Shown one piece after another: positions 35,317-44,939 of a stretch of DNA of 47,395 nt. The stretch spans positions 1-47,395 of the forward strand of contig CADCWG010000329.1 in the NCBI GenBank assembly GCA_902806335.1, read 5' to 3'. Below the pieces are notes generated by a model, which saw nothing but the letters and a program-made list of their open reading frames with translations, searched no databases and was not told where the DNA came from. The stretch comes from an uncultured Thermomicrobiales bacterium (GTDB lineage: Bacteria > Chloroflexota > Chloroflexia > Thermomicrobiales > UBA6265). The translations under genes were made by a program, and so were the position numbers. Numbering within the stretch: position 1 is the first letter of the stretch; the number at the start of each line of letters is the position of its first letter.

Positions 35317-36458
35317 GGCGCGGGGGTCTCGGTCGGCGCCGCCCCGCCCTCGGCCCCACCGCCGAGGTAGAAGGCGATGTTCTGCTCTTGCTCTTCCAGC
35401 GTCGTGGCGAACGCGTGCTCGCCGCTGCCGTCGTTCTTGGCCACGAAGTAGAGGAACTCGACGTCGGATCGCTCGAGCACCGCGGCGATCGAGGCGGCGC
35501 TCGGGTTGCAGATCGGGCCCGGCGGCAGGTTGTCGTTCTCGTAGGTGTTGTAGGGGCTCTGGGCCTCCTCCGAGTACTGCTGGTCCGGCTGGAGGACCGG
35601 CCACCACTCGTCAGGGCCGCCGAGGACATACGAGACCGTCGGGTCGGCGTCGAGCTTCATGTTCTGCTCGATCCGGTTGAGATAGACGGCGGCGACCACC
35701 GGTCGCTCCGACGCGACCTGGACCTCGCGCTCGACGATCGAGGCCACCGTCATCACTTCGTGGAGCGACAGACCCTGCGCGGCGGCGCTGTCGCGCATCT
35801 CCTGGCTCACCTGCTGGTCGAAGTTCTGGAGCATCGCCAGCACCGCGTCTTCCGGGGCGGTGTCGGGACCGAGGGTGTAGGTGTCGGGGAAGAGGTAGCC
35901 TTCGAGGGTCGTGCCCTCCGGCCGCTCCGCCAGGAACGGGAACTGCTGGGAGAAGTCGGCCCCCGTCGCCTCGATGAACGCTTCGGCGCCGCCCTCCAGG
36001 CCGGCCTCCCCCCACGCCTCGGCCACCTGCTCCAGGCGGGAGCCGGGGACGACGAGGACATCCCGCGGCTCCGCCACGGCCTCCTCGGCCCGGCCGGCCT
36101 GCTCGTTGGCCTGGTCGTCCTCGGCCGCGTCGCCGTCGTCGGTGATCCGGTCGATAATCTGGGACACGCTCATCCCGCGGACGAGCGTGTACTCGCCGGG
36201 ACGGAGTTGCGCGCCGCCGAGCCGGAGTTGGTTCGCGAAGTAGAACTCGGAGCGGATCAGCCCCTCGTCGCGCAGACGGGCCGCCAGCGTGTCGCCGTCG
36301 TCCTCTTCGCTGACCGTGAAGGGCACCGGTTGCCCGGCGTTGGGATCGGCGACGCGGTCCCGGGTGTAGTCCCAGTAGACGCGCCCGCCGACCGCGGCGG
36401 CGAGCGCCACCGCGACGATGGTGACGACCTTGAGCGACTGGACAGTCATCCGCAGCAC
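35313..36458 (-). CDS. mltG: Endolytic murein transglycosylase MltG (YceG-like)
   Basis: 381 residues from GTG 36458, chosen over ATG 36449 because AGGAGA is optimally spaced from the GTG. One N-terminal membrane helix (about 10-25), a LysM-like region with GDTLAARLRDEGLI (about 55-70), an acidic insertion rich in Asp/Glu (about 107-132), then the catalytic domain with EGYLFPDTY, VASIVEREV (catalytic Glu near 243) and the PYNTY...LPPGPICNP motif. It cleaves nascent glycan strands at the membrane and may set chain length. Overlaps aroE by 4 bases. Confidence 0.94.
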   Translation of the reverse strand: MLRMTVQSLKVVTIVAVALAAAVGGRVYWDYTRDRVADPNAGQPVPFTVSEEDDGDTLAARLRDEGLIRSEFYFANQLRLGGAQLRPGEYTLVRGMSVSQIIDRITDDGDAAEDDQANEQAGRAEEAVAEPRDVLVVPGSRLEQVAEAWGEAGLEGGAEAFIEATGADFSQQFPFLAERPEGTTLEGYLFPDTYTLGPDTAPEDAVLAMLQNFDQQVSQEMRDSAAAQGLSLHEVMTVASIVEREVQVASERPVVAAVYLNRIEQNMKLDADPTVSYVLGGPDEWWPVLQPDQQYSEEAQSPYNTYENDNLPPGPICNPSAASIAAVLERSDVEFLYFVAKNDGSGEHAFATTLEEQEQNIAFYLGGGAEGGAAPTETPAP

Positions 36459-36638
36459 GGGGAGATCTCCTCGGGGGCGCCAGGGCCGGTCGGGGGCGGA
36501 GCGGGTCGCCGCCGGCGACGCGGGCAGCGCCGAGCGGGATGGGAAAGGCACACGGCTCCCTGGGGCTCCATTCTAGTGGGCGGCTCCGGCGTCAACCAGG
36601 ACGGCGCCCCTCCGGACCACCGCCCCCGGTCGGGCGGC

Positions 36639-37715
36639 GTGCCCCTTGGAGTCGAACGACGTCCTCCCAACTCGTCCCCCTGGACGTCGCCTGACGCGCC
36701 CGGCGCCGAGATCCCGGCGCTGCCCCTGGTGCCCGACGGGCGGCGGAAGCTGGTCGTCGTCGCCGGTCCGACTGCGGTCGGCAAGACCGCGGCCGGGATC
36801 GCCCTCGCCGAGCGGTTCGGCGGCGAGATCGTCAACGCCGACTCCCGCTACCTCTACCGCGGCTTCGACATTGGCGTCGCCAAGCCTTCCCTCGCCGAGC
36901 GCCGGGGGGTCCCCCACCACCTGATCGACGTGCTGCCGCCCGACGGGGACATGTCGCTGGCCCGCTACCAGGATCTGGCGATGGACGCGATCGCCGGCAT
37001 CCACGCCCGCGGGCGGCTCCCGCTGCTGGTGGGGGGCACCCCGCTCTACGTGAACGCCGTGGTCGAAGGGTGGCGCGTGCCGCGCGTGCCGCCCGATCCC
37101 GCCCTCCGGGCCGCCCTCGAGGCGGAGGCGGGGTGCGACGGTCTGCCCGCCCTCGCCGCCCGCCTCGCCGCGGTCGACCCCATCGCCGCCGCCCGCTCGG
37201 GCCAGAACCTGCGGCGCGTCGTCCGCGCGCTCGAGGTCTACGAGAAGACCGGAACCCCGATGTCGGCCCAGGAAGGCAAGGGGCCGCCGCCGTTCGACGC
37301 GCTGGAACTGGGGCTGACGATGCCCCGCGATCGGCTCCGCGCCGCCGTCGAAGACCGCGTCGCGGCCCAGCTCGCGGCCGGGCTCGTCGACGAGGTCCGC
37401 GGCCTGCTCGCGCTCGGCGTGCCGCCCGACACGCCGGCCATGGGCAGCCTCGGCTACCGCCAGCTCCTGCCCCACCTGCGGGGCGAGGCCGACCTCGCCG
37501 GGGCGACCGCCCGGATCGTGGCCGACACCCACCGCTACGTCCGCCACCAGGAGACGTGGCTTCGCCGCAACCCCCGCCTGGTCCCCGTCGACGTCACCCG
37601 ACCCGACTGGCTGGCGCGGGCCGCCGACCTCGTCGCGTCATTCCTCGTCCGACCCGAACCCGGCCCTCCCGCCGGGTCCGGCGCTCCGGCCGCCGTGGCG
37701 ACCGACTCACGCTGA
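36639..37715 (+). CDS. miaA: tRNA dimethylallyltransferase MiaA
   Basis: Up to 358 residues. Transfers dimethylallyl to N6 of A37 in tRNAs reading UNN codons. P-loop GPTAVGKT (43-50), ADSRYLYRG (here Tyr replaces the usual Gln of DSRQ), HHLIDV, LVGGTPLYV and the C-terminal RYVRHQETWLRR are present. The start is uncertain: GTG 36639 adds a Pro-rich N-terminus with weaker codon bias, whereas GTG 36729 gives 328 residues, nearer the usual length; neither has a good ribosome-binding site. Divergent from mltG. Confidence 0.9.
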   Translation: MPLGVERRPPNSSPWTSPDAPGAEIPALPLVPDGRRKLVVVAGPTAVGKTAAGIALAERFGGEIVNADSRYLYRGFDIGVAKPSLAERRGVPHHLIDVLPPDGDMSLARYQDLAMDAIAGIHARGRLPLLVGGTPLYVNAVVEGWRVPRVPPDPALRAALEAEAGCDGLPALAARLAAVDPIAAARSGQNLRRVVRALEVYEKTGTPMSAQEGKGPPPFDALELGLTMPRDRLRAAVEDRVAAQLAAGLVDEVRGLLALGVPPDTPAMGSLGYRQLLPHLRGEADLAGATARIVADTHRYVRHQETWLRRNPRLVPVDVTRPDWLARAADLVASFLVRPEPGPPAGSGAPAAVATDSR

Positions 37716-38248
37716 TGCCCGCGACCGCCACCGCGCCCGGCCCAAGAACGTGGGTGCCCACCGCCGGGGCAAGCCGAGAGGAGAACAGTGTGGGTCAAGA
37801 GCCGACCGCCGCCACGGAGAGAAGAGCGCCCACGACCACCCGGACTGCGGGTTATGTCGCCCATCTCCCCGGTCCAACAGGATGGGACCGGCCCCCGCCG
37901 CGATCGACCGCGATCAGCCGGGGCGACGGACCGGGGCGTGACCGCTGCTCGCCAGCGCCGTCGTGGCGATGCGGCTGACATAGGGGACCGTAAACGGGGG
38001 CTGAGCACGGCCCCGGCGACGGCCGCGCGGCCGAATCGGTGCCAGCGGTGGGCTCGCGGCCCTGCACGCCGGTGCCGGGCACGGCCACCTCAGTGACCAC
38101 GGGCGCAGAAGGCATCTGGAGAGATCGGACCGCGGTCGCCCCGTCCGCAGCGCCATGCCCGGACGGCGCCCCGGGTCACCGCGCGCGAGCATCGGTGGAC
38201 TCGGCAGCACCAGGACCGGAGCGGCTGCCGAGGGGTCCCCGCCGGTGG
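37716..38248. other. Intergenic region without recognisable features
   Basis: About 530 bases after miaA. No gene, RNA or repeat is seen before the promoter at 38249. Confidence 0.4.
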
Positions 38249-38277
38249 GTTGTGCGGTCCGGACCAGGTCCTTATTC
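38249..38277 (+). promoter_or_regulatory. Sigma-70-type promoter of the MoeB-rhodanese gene
   Basis: TTGTGC (38249-38254), 17-bp spacer, TATTCT (38272-38277); 66 bases before the ATG. Confidence 0.65.
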
Positions 38278-38342
38278 TGGATCCACTTCCACGCGTGACC
38301 CATCCGTGCCGGTCGTCGCCGGCCGCTGGAGGAACTCCCGCC

Positions 38343-39527
38343 ATGTCAGCCGTCTACCAGGACCTCCTCGCGCGGACCAGGGCCGCCGTGCGGGAAGTCG
38401 ACGCCGCGCGGGCGCGCGATCTGCTCGAACAGGAGGGGGCCGTCGCCCTCGACGTGCGGGAGCAGGACGAGGTCGACCAGGGCGTCGTGCCCGGCGCCGT
38501 CCACATCCCGCGCGGCTTCCTCGAGATGCGCGTCGAAGACGCCCTTCCCAACCGCGACCGGACGGTGGTGGTCTACTGCGCCGGCGGGACGCGATCGGCC
38601 TTCGCCGCGAAGGCGCTCCAGGACCTCGGCTACGCCGACGTCGTCTCGCTGGCGGGCGGGTTCAACGGCTGGAAGGGGGCGGGGCTGCCCTGGGAGCAGC
38701 CGCGATCCCTGACGCCCGACCAGCGCCGCCGCTACAGCCGCCACCTGCTGATCCCCGAGGTCGGCGAGGAGGGCCAGCGCAAGCTGCTCGACGCCAGGGT
38801 GCTGCTGGTCGGCGCCGGCGGCCTGGGCTCGCCGGCGGCGCTCTACCTCGCGGCGGCCGGGGTCGGCACCCTCGGCGTGATCGACGCCGACGCCGTCGAC
38901 GACAGCAACCTCCAGCGCCAGGTGATCCACACCACCGAGCGGGTCGGGATGCCCAAGGTCGAGTCGGCGCGCCTGACCATCGAGGCGCTCAACCCCGACG
39001 TCACGGTCGTCGGCCACGAGGTGCGGCTCTCCAAGGAGAACGCGCTCGAACTCTTCGCGCCCTACGACATCGTGGTCGACGGCACCGACAACTTCGCGAC
39101 CCGATACCTGATCAACGACGCCTGCGTGCTGCTCAACAAGCCGAACATCCACGGCAGCATCTTCCGCTTCGAGGGCCAGGCGACGGTCTTCTCGGCGAAC
39201 GGCGGGCCGTGCTACCGCTGCCTCTTCCCATCCCCGCCGCCGCCCGAGCTCGCCCCGAGCTGCGCCGAGGCCGGCGTCCTCGGCCTGCTGCCGGGCACGG
39301 TCGGGCTGATCCAGGCGACGGAGGTCGTCAAGCTGATCCTGGGGATCGGCGAGCCGCTGGTCGGGCGCCTTCTCCTCTACGACGCCCTCGCCACCGAGTT
39401 CCGCACGCTCCGGCTGCGCCGCGACGCCGCCTGTCCCATCTGCGGCCCCGGCGCCCCGGCGTCGCTGGACGACATCGAGTACACGGACGTGGCCTGCGCG
39501 ATCCCGGCCCTCGCCGCCACGGCGTAG
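38343..39527 (+). CDS. moeB: Rhodanese-MoeB/ThiF sulfur-carrier adenylyltransferase
   Basis: 394 residues from ATG 38343 after GGAGGA. An N-terminal rhodanese domain (about 15-118) with loop CAGGTRS (Cys79) is fused to a complete E1-like domain: GAGGLGS (156-162), DGTDN (245-249), CYRC (289/292) and CPIC (363/366) zinc ligands, and Cys306 in SCAEAGVLG. The enzyme adenylates the C-terminal glycine of a ubiquitin-like carrier, and the rhodanese supplies sulfur to form the thiocarboxylate. In MOCS3-type proteins the rhodanese is C-terminal; here it is N-terminal. The likely client is the MoaD/ThiS-like protein at 44295-44600. A hairpin terminator follows. Confidence 0.92.
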   Translation: MSAVYQDLLARTRAAVREVDAARARDLLEQEGAVALDVREQDEVDQGVVPGAVHIPRGFLEMRVEDALPNRDRTVVVYCAGGTRSAFAAKALQDLGYADVVSLAGGFNGWKGAGLPWEQPRSLTPDQRRRYSRHLLIPEVGEEGQRKLLDARVLLVGAGGLGSPAALYLAAAGVGTLGVIDADAVDDSNLQRQVIHTTERVGMPKVESARLTIEALNPDVTVVGHEVRLSKENALELFAPYDIVVDGTDNFATRYLINDACVLLNKPNIHGSIFRFEGQATVFSANGGPCYRCLFPSPPPPELAPSCAEAGVLGLLPGTVGLIQATEVVKLILGIGEPLVGRLLLYDALATEFRTLRLRRDAACPICGPGAPASLDDIEYTDVACAIPALAATA

Positions 39528-39550
39528 TTCCGTCACGGGCCACGTCCGCG

Positions 39551-39590
39551 GCCTCCCGCCGGCCCCACCGATCCGGTGGCGGCGGGAGGC
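39551..39590 (+). terminator. Hairpin terminator after the moeB-like gene
   Basis: GCCTCCCGCCG (39551-39561) pairs with CGGCGGGAGGC (39580-39590), with an inner CCACCG/CGGTGG stem and a 3-nt bulge. It starts 24 bases past the stop. Confidence 0.65.
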
Positions 39591-39774
39591 GCAGCGGCGA
39601 GGCCGTCCGGTCTCGCCGCTCCGGACGGGTCTCGCATCCGTGCGGGTGGTTGGCTGTCGGCCCAGCGGGATCCGGGTGATCGCCCAGGCTTCGCCTGGCT
39701 CCTCGGCAGACCGGCACGCGTGGAATGCCCTTCTACCCGGCCGCATTCCGGGAACCGCCGATACCATCGCCTGA

Positions 39775-39981
39775 GCCCTGGCCCTCGAGGCCATCACTCC
39801 CGCCACCGAGTCGGCAATAAAGGTGCATGGCGACGAAGCTGCCAGCGCCCGCATTACCTTCACTATCTACCCTATCTACCCTGACAACCTCGACCAACTC
39901 AGGGACCTGTTCACGCTCCGATCGTCTGGATTGGTGTTAGAGACTCGAGAAGCCCAGCTGGCGCGTCATCTGTTGCGGTGA
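39775..39981 (+). pseudogene. Short coding-like remnant
   Basis: A 68-residue open frame (with stop) reads like a protein C-terminus (AASARITFTIYPIYPDNLDQ, then LRDLFTLRSSGLVLE) but has no upstream continuation: an in-frame TGA lies at 39772 and there is no ATG. Codon third positions are noticeably less GC-rich than in neighbouring genes. Probably a fragment of a lost gene; family unknown. Confidence 0.4.
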
Positions 39982-39996
39982 ACCCGGCGCAGGCGG

Positions 39997-40953
39997 TCAC
40001 GTGTCGAAGAGCGTTCGCACCTGCCGCGCGACATGCACACACTGGTCGATCAATCCGTCCGGAGCCGCACCGCTGGTCGCCCAGCAGGCGTTGAGCGTTG
40101 CCGCAACGAATGCCCATCCGGCCAGATCGTCCTGGGGGAGACCCCAGACGTCCGCGCAGATGGCGATCCGCCGTGCCGCGAGTTCGCGGTAGTTGCCTCC
40201 CTCAGCCACCCCGGGTGGGTTGTACATCCAGGCCCCGATATCGAACCCCGGGTCGCCGAAGAGTCCCTTGGGATCGATGATCGCCCAGTCACCCGACGCT
40301 CGCCGCAGCAGGTTGTGGTGTTGCACGTCGCCGTGCAGCAGGACGGATCGGGGGCTTCTGGTCAGCAGCGCTTCGGCCACCTCCCGCGCCCGCGATAGCA
40401 GATCGTTGGAGATCGCCGTGGGCCGAGGCGACCATTCGAGCAGGGCGCCCATCCAGTGCCGGAGCGGATGCAACCCCCTCGGATCAGACACCGGCCGCCA
40501 GAAGCCGCGGACCGTCTCCGCCGCCAACCGGGTCGCATCGTCATCGGTCATCGGGACGCCGCGGAGCTGGGTGCCCGGCACGATGCGCTCGAGGACCATG
40601 GCGCTTCGATCGAAGTCCACGTCATACACGCGGGGGACGTTCGCTCCGGCCGCCAGCGTTAGCGCGGTGGTCTCCGCGCGAAACTCCCCCGCGAGCGGCG
40701 AGGATTTGATCACCACTGGACCAAGCTGGGCCGAGTGGCCGAGCAGAACCAGCGTCACGTTGGTCGCCGGGATCGTCGGTTCGAGCTCAATCTCCCACCT
40801 GGCGCAGAGATGCTCCACGGTCGCCGGAAGCGACGACGTCCAGCCGGGCGTTAGCTCGTGCTGGGGCCACTTGCTGACCGTCGTGATGAGTCCGATCGGC
40901 AGTGGGGTGCCGTTGTGGAGCCTGATCTGGTTACTCTCCAATCGGTTCTCCAT
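39997..40953 (-). CDS. Aminoglycoside/hydroxyurea phosphotransferase-like kinase
   Basis: 318 residues from ATG 40953 (a GTG at 40983 would add 10). APH(6)/hydroxyurea kinase type: N-lobe Lys83 (VVIKSS) and Glu94 for ATP, catalytic loop LLHGDVQHHNLL (Asp209, Asn214), and metal-binding IDPKGLFGDPGFD (Asp227). StrB-like enzymes phosphorylate streptomycin or hydroxyurea, but the family is broad, so resistance is not proved. Codon use is less GC3-biased than in flanking genes and decayed frames lie on both sides, suggesting acquired DNA. A possible -10 (TATACC) is at 41002-41007. Confidence 0.85.
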   Translation of the reverse strand: MENRLESNQIRLHNGTPLPIGLITTVSKWPQHELTPGWTSSLPATVEHLCARWEIELEPTIPATNVTLVLLGHSAQLGPVVIKSSPLAGEFRAETTALTLAAGANVPRVYDVDFDRSAMVLERIVPGTQLRGVPMTDDDATRLAAETVRGFWRPVSDPRGLHPLRHWMGALLEWSPRPTAISNDLLSRAREVAEALLTRSPRSVLLHGDVQHHNLLRRASGDWAIIDPKGLFGDPGFDIGAWMYNPPGVAEGGNYRELAARRIAICADVWGLPQDDLAGWAFVAATLNACWATSGAAPDGLIDQCVHVARQVRTLFDT

Positions 40954-41001
40954 CCGTCGCGATGACGCGGCTCGGGCCACCAAACGAGTCGACCAGCCGG
41001 T

Positions 41002-41007
41002 GGTATA
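41002..41007 (-). promoter_or_regulatory. Candidate -10 box of the kinase gene
   Basis: TATACC on the minus strand, 49 bases before the ATG at 40953. No clear -35 box. Confidence 0.35.
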
Positions 41008-41040
41008 GACCTGAGATCATTCTGAGAGGCGCCCGGCAAA

Positions 41041-41640
41041 GCCAAACAGGACTCCAGCAGAACACAGCAGGAAAAAGTCGCTGAGCAGACGCAGGCGTCC
41101 TTGTCCTATTTCCGCAGCTGGCCGGCGAAGAACTAGCAGCCGAAGCCGTCGCTCGTTGGGCTGACACCTTCGCTATCCGGATCAAGGACGAAATCGGGTC
41201 CCGCGATCCGTTCTCAGCGCCCGCGCAGAGGGTGCCAGGAAGCAGTCCCGCCTGGACCCCTCAAACCTGCTCGCCAGCCTCGACCCAGACGGGCTCGACG
41301 CCACCCGGGATGATTCCTTCCCGATCGGGAACCGCGCTCCAGGTGCCGCGTCCAGGATCCAGATCGAAGAGGAGCTTGATCGGCACCTCACCGAAGCTCG
41401 GGCGATCGACGACTTCCCTACTTCGTCAATCACGTCGCCGCCGCCTGGTTCGAGCCGTTCGTCAGCGGGCCCTCCATCGTCCAGGTGGCGGGCTTCCTCG
41501 ACTCCGGCAGACGCACCGCCCGCGTTGGCGCCCGCGACCACGTCTAACCCACCAGCCTCGACGCCCACTTCGCGCGGCACCTCCTCCGCGCCCGCGTCTC
41601 CAACGCCGAGGGACACCACGTCTTGGGCGGCCGGGGCATG
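41041..41640 (+). pseudogene. Multiply frameshifted gene remnant
   Basis: Protein-like text jumps between frames: AKQDSSRTQQEKVAEQTQ (from 41041, frame 1), LAGEELAAEAVARWADTF then IRIKDEIGSRDPF (from about 41115, frame 3), RLDPSNLLASLDPDGLDATR up to AIDDFP (about 41231-41418, frame 2), and YFVNHVAAAWFEPFVSGP (from 41419, frame 1), with a TAA at 41545 and further coding-like text after it. At least three shifts and one nonsense codon indicate a decayed gene. I do not recognise the family. Confidence 0.45.
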
Positions 41641-41655
41641 ACTGACCACCACAGC

Positions 41656-42378
41656 CTAGGCACCGCGGAGCGCCTGGAGGGAGGCAAGCTGGCGCCCGGC
41701 GGGGTCGAAGTTCTCCGGCGCCAACCAGCGCTCGAACGCGGCGCGGGCGGCGGGCCACTCGCCGTCGAGCATCGCGTACCAGGCCGTGTCGCGGTTGCGC
41801 CCCTTGACCACCAGGTGCTGCCGAAAGGTTCCCTCGTAGGTGAAGCCGAAGCGCTCGGCGGCGCGGCGGGAGCGGTCGTTGCGCGCGTCGCACTTCCACT
41901 CCAGCCGGCGGTAGCCGAGGTCAAAGGCGCGGCGGGCGAGGAGGTAGATCGCGTCGGTCGCCGCCGGGGTGCGCTGGAGCGTCGCCCCGAACCAGATATG
42001 TCCGATCTCGATCACGCCGTGGTCGGGCGTGATGCGAAGAAAGCTCGCCATCCCGCTCGGGCGGCCGGACGCCGCGTCGACCACCGCGAAGAACAGCGGG
42101 TCGTCGCTCGCGGCGCACCCGCCGAGCCAGGCGGCGAAGGCCCCCCGGTCCGGGAAGGGACCGTAGGGCAGGAAGTCCCACAGCCGCGGGTCGGCGTCGG
42201 GTCCCTGGGCGGCGGCGAACAGCGCCACGGCGTGGCGGTCGGGGTCGAGGGGCTCGAGCCTGGCCCGGGCGCCGACGATCGCGTCCCGCCCGGGTGGGGC
42301 GACCGGCGCCCAGGCCAGCGGCGGCGTGCCCCCGCCCTCGTCCTCCCCGACGCCCCCGCGCACCGCTCGCCCCTCCAC
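41656..42378 (-). CDS. GNAT family N-acetyltransferase (RimJ/RimL-like)
   Basis: 240 residues from GTG 42378. RimJ/RimL-type acetyltransferase: ARLEPLDPDRHAVALFAA at the N-terminus, FFAVVDAASGRPSGMASFL, then GHIWFGATLQRTPAATDA replacing the usual QxxGxG region and YRRLEWKCDARNDRSRRAAE. Such YjcK/RimL relatives acetylate N-termini or small amines. It follows the PLP sulfur enzyme gene by 33 bases on the same strand and is probably co-transcribed, so O- or N-acetylation linked to that pathway is conceivable but unproved. Confidence 0.82.
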   Translation of the reverse strand: MEGRAVRGGVGEDEGGGTPPLAWAPVAPPGRDAIVGARARLEPLDPDRHAVALFAAAQGPDADPRLWDFLPYGPFPDRGAFAAWLGGCAASDDPLFFAVVDAASGRPSGMASFLRITPDHGVIEIGHIWFGATLQRTPAATDAIYLLARRAFDLGYRRLEWKCDARNDRSRRAAERFGFTYEGTFRQHLVVKGRNRDTAWYAMLDGEWPAARAAFERWLAPENFDPAGRQLASLQALRGA

Positions 42379-42411
42379 GCCCTCCCGCCCTCCAGGCGCT
42401 CCCCCGCTGCT

Positions 42412-43677
<1,266 letters not shown>

Positions 43678-43758
43678 CCAGGCTACCTCCTCAGTCGTGC
43701 GGTGGGGGTCGGCGCGGGCCTGGGTCACGTTGCGAGACGGTCGCCCGACGGTCCGACG

Positions 43759-43787
43759 AGTCTAGGCGCGGCCCCGATCGGCGTCAA
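43759..43787 (-). promoter_or_regulatory. Near-consensus promoter of the PLP enzyme gene
   Basis: On the minus strand TTGACG (43782-43787), 17-bp spacer, TAGACT (43759-43764), giving a leader of about 75 nt before the ATG at 43677. Confidence 0.8.
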
Positions 43788-43832
43788 ACCGCCCGCGGCC
43801 CGCGTCAGACGGCCGAGGCCGGCGTCAGACGG
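43781..43832. repeat. Three helically phased direct repeats at the promoter
   Basis: GCGTCAAACCG (43781-43791), GCGTCAGACGG (43802-43812) and GCGTCAGACGG (43822-43832), with starts 21 and 20 bp apart, about two helical turns. The first overlaps the -35 box. This fits a regulator array for the sulfur enzyme. Confidence 0.65.
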
Positions 43833-43884
43833 CGCGGGTCGGTCGGCCGAGCGGGATCAGTCTCCCAGGACGACCTAGCGGATC

Positions 43885-44298
43885 TCACCGGTCGACGATC
43901 CGGAAGCCGCGCAGGTCGGGTCGGTCGACGTCGGCGATCAAGCAGATCAGGTAGCAGGCGTCCGGCCAGAGCGCGAGGTCGACGTCCGCGGCTGAGGGGT
44001 AAGCCGCCGAGGTCGGGTGGGAGTGGTAGATCGCGGCGATCTCCTGCCCCCGCCCGTCCAGGTCGCGGTAGACGCGGTAGAGCTCGGCGTCGTCGATCCG
44101 GTAGACGTCGATCCCCGGCGCGTCGTTCGTGAGGGGGATCAGCTCGACGAGCGCGCCGCCTTCGCCCGCGATCAGGCCGCAGCACTCGCGGGGCGCCTCC
44201 GCGCGGGCGTGGGCCACGATCCGCTCCCGCATCGCGGCCGGCAGCGTCAGGCGGTCGTCACGGGATCGCTGACTGCCGGTCGGGGCGGACGCATTCAC
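43885..44298 (-). CDS. JAMM/MPN+ metalloprotease (Mec/HcyD-like)
   Basis: 137 residues from GTG 44298, whose first bases overlap the TGA of the carrier gene (GTGA). All JAMM residues are present: Glu38 in ECCGLI and HSHPTSAAYPSAAD with His92, His94, Ser102 and Asp105 in exact H-x-H-x7-S-x2-D spacing. Bacterial members include Mycobacterium Mec, which releases cysteine from CysO, and Wolinella HcyD, which trims the carrier HcyS. Coupling to a carrier with residues beyond Gly-Gly points to trimming, release, or both. Confidence 0.93.
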   Translation of the reverse strand: MNASAPTGSQRSRDDRLTLPAAMRERIVAHARAEAPRECCGLIAGEGGALVELIPLTNDAPGIDVYRIDDAELYRVYRDLDGRGQEIAAIYHSHPTSAAYPSAADVDLALWPDACYLICLIADVDRPDLRGFRIVDR

Positions 44299-44600
44299 GC
44301 GCGCCGGCCGCTGGCGCCGCCCGCCATCGCCGGGATGATCCCGACCTCGTCACCGGGGCGGAGGGGCGTCGCCTCGCCGTCGCCCTCGCGGACGTTGTTG
44401 CCGTTGACGAAGACGTTGACGAACCGGCGGATCCGGCCGTCGCCCTCGCAGATCCGCTTCCTGAGGCCGGGGTAGCGGGCATCGAGGCCGTCCAGCAGTT
44501 CGGCCACCTTGGTGCCTGTGCCGTCCACCCGCGCCGCGCCCGCCGTGAACCGCCGCAGCGGCGTCGGCACGAGCACCGAGATCGTCTGCCCGTCGGTCAT
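44295..44600 (-). CDS. MoaD/ThiS-like ubiquitin-fold sulfur carrier with C-terminal tail
   Basis: 101 residues from ATG 44600, preceded by GGAGGGACGAGGGG. A beta-grasp protein: SVLVPTPLRRFT, KVAELLDGLDARYPGL, VNVFVNGNNVR and RPGDEVGIIPAMAGG match the MoaD/CysO group. The reactive Gly-Gly is residues 94-95 but six residues (ASGRRA) follow, so the carrier cannot be adenylated until trimmed. The next gene, overlapping by 4 bases, is a JAMM protease that could do so. The partner E1 is probably the MoeB-like protein at 38343. Confidence 0.92.
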   Translation of the reverse strand: MTDGQTISVLVPTPLRRFTAGAARVDGTGTKVAELLDGLDARYPGLRKRICEGDGRIRRFVNVFVNGNNVREGDGEATPLRPGDEVGIIPAMAGGASGRRA

Positions 44601-44939
44601 TCCCCTCGTCCCTCCGCTCATGCTTGGCGCGGCCAGCCGGCCAGCCGGCCAGCCGGCTGGCCGGTGGGCGGGCCCGCCCACCCCGCGCCGCCCGGGGTCG
44701 GGTGGCCTCCGCCCGGTTGTCGACGTTCTTGATCCAGTACTATACACAGGGAAGTGCCGTGAGGCCTGAGCCACCTGCCGGCGGCGATGGGCCCCGTACG
44801 CCATCCCCACGCCCGGCCAGTCTCCGACACCGGGCCGGCCACCCCACGACCATGCGCGCGTGATCGACCCCCGCCGCCCGGGGACCGGACGACACACGGC
44901 CCGGCGGCGCCACGACACCGAACACCAGGAGGCAGACCG
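44601..44939. other. Divergent region with an 8-bp tandem repeat and a 20-bp palindrome
   Basis: GGCCAGCC units repeat three times from 44631, ending in the perfect palindrome CCGGCCAGCCGGCTGGCCGG (44645-44664). Divergent transcription of the carrier and sulfurtransferase genes starts from this region. Confidence 0.6.
44717..44746 (+). promoter_or_regulatory. Candidate promoter of the sulfurtransferase gene
   Basis: TTGTCG (44717-44722), 18-bp spacer, TATACA (44741-44746). This would give an unusually long leader of about 185 nt before ATG 44940. Confidence 0.55.
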
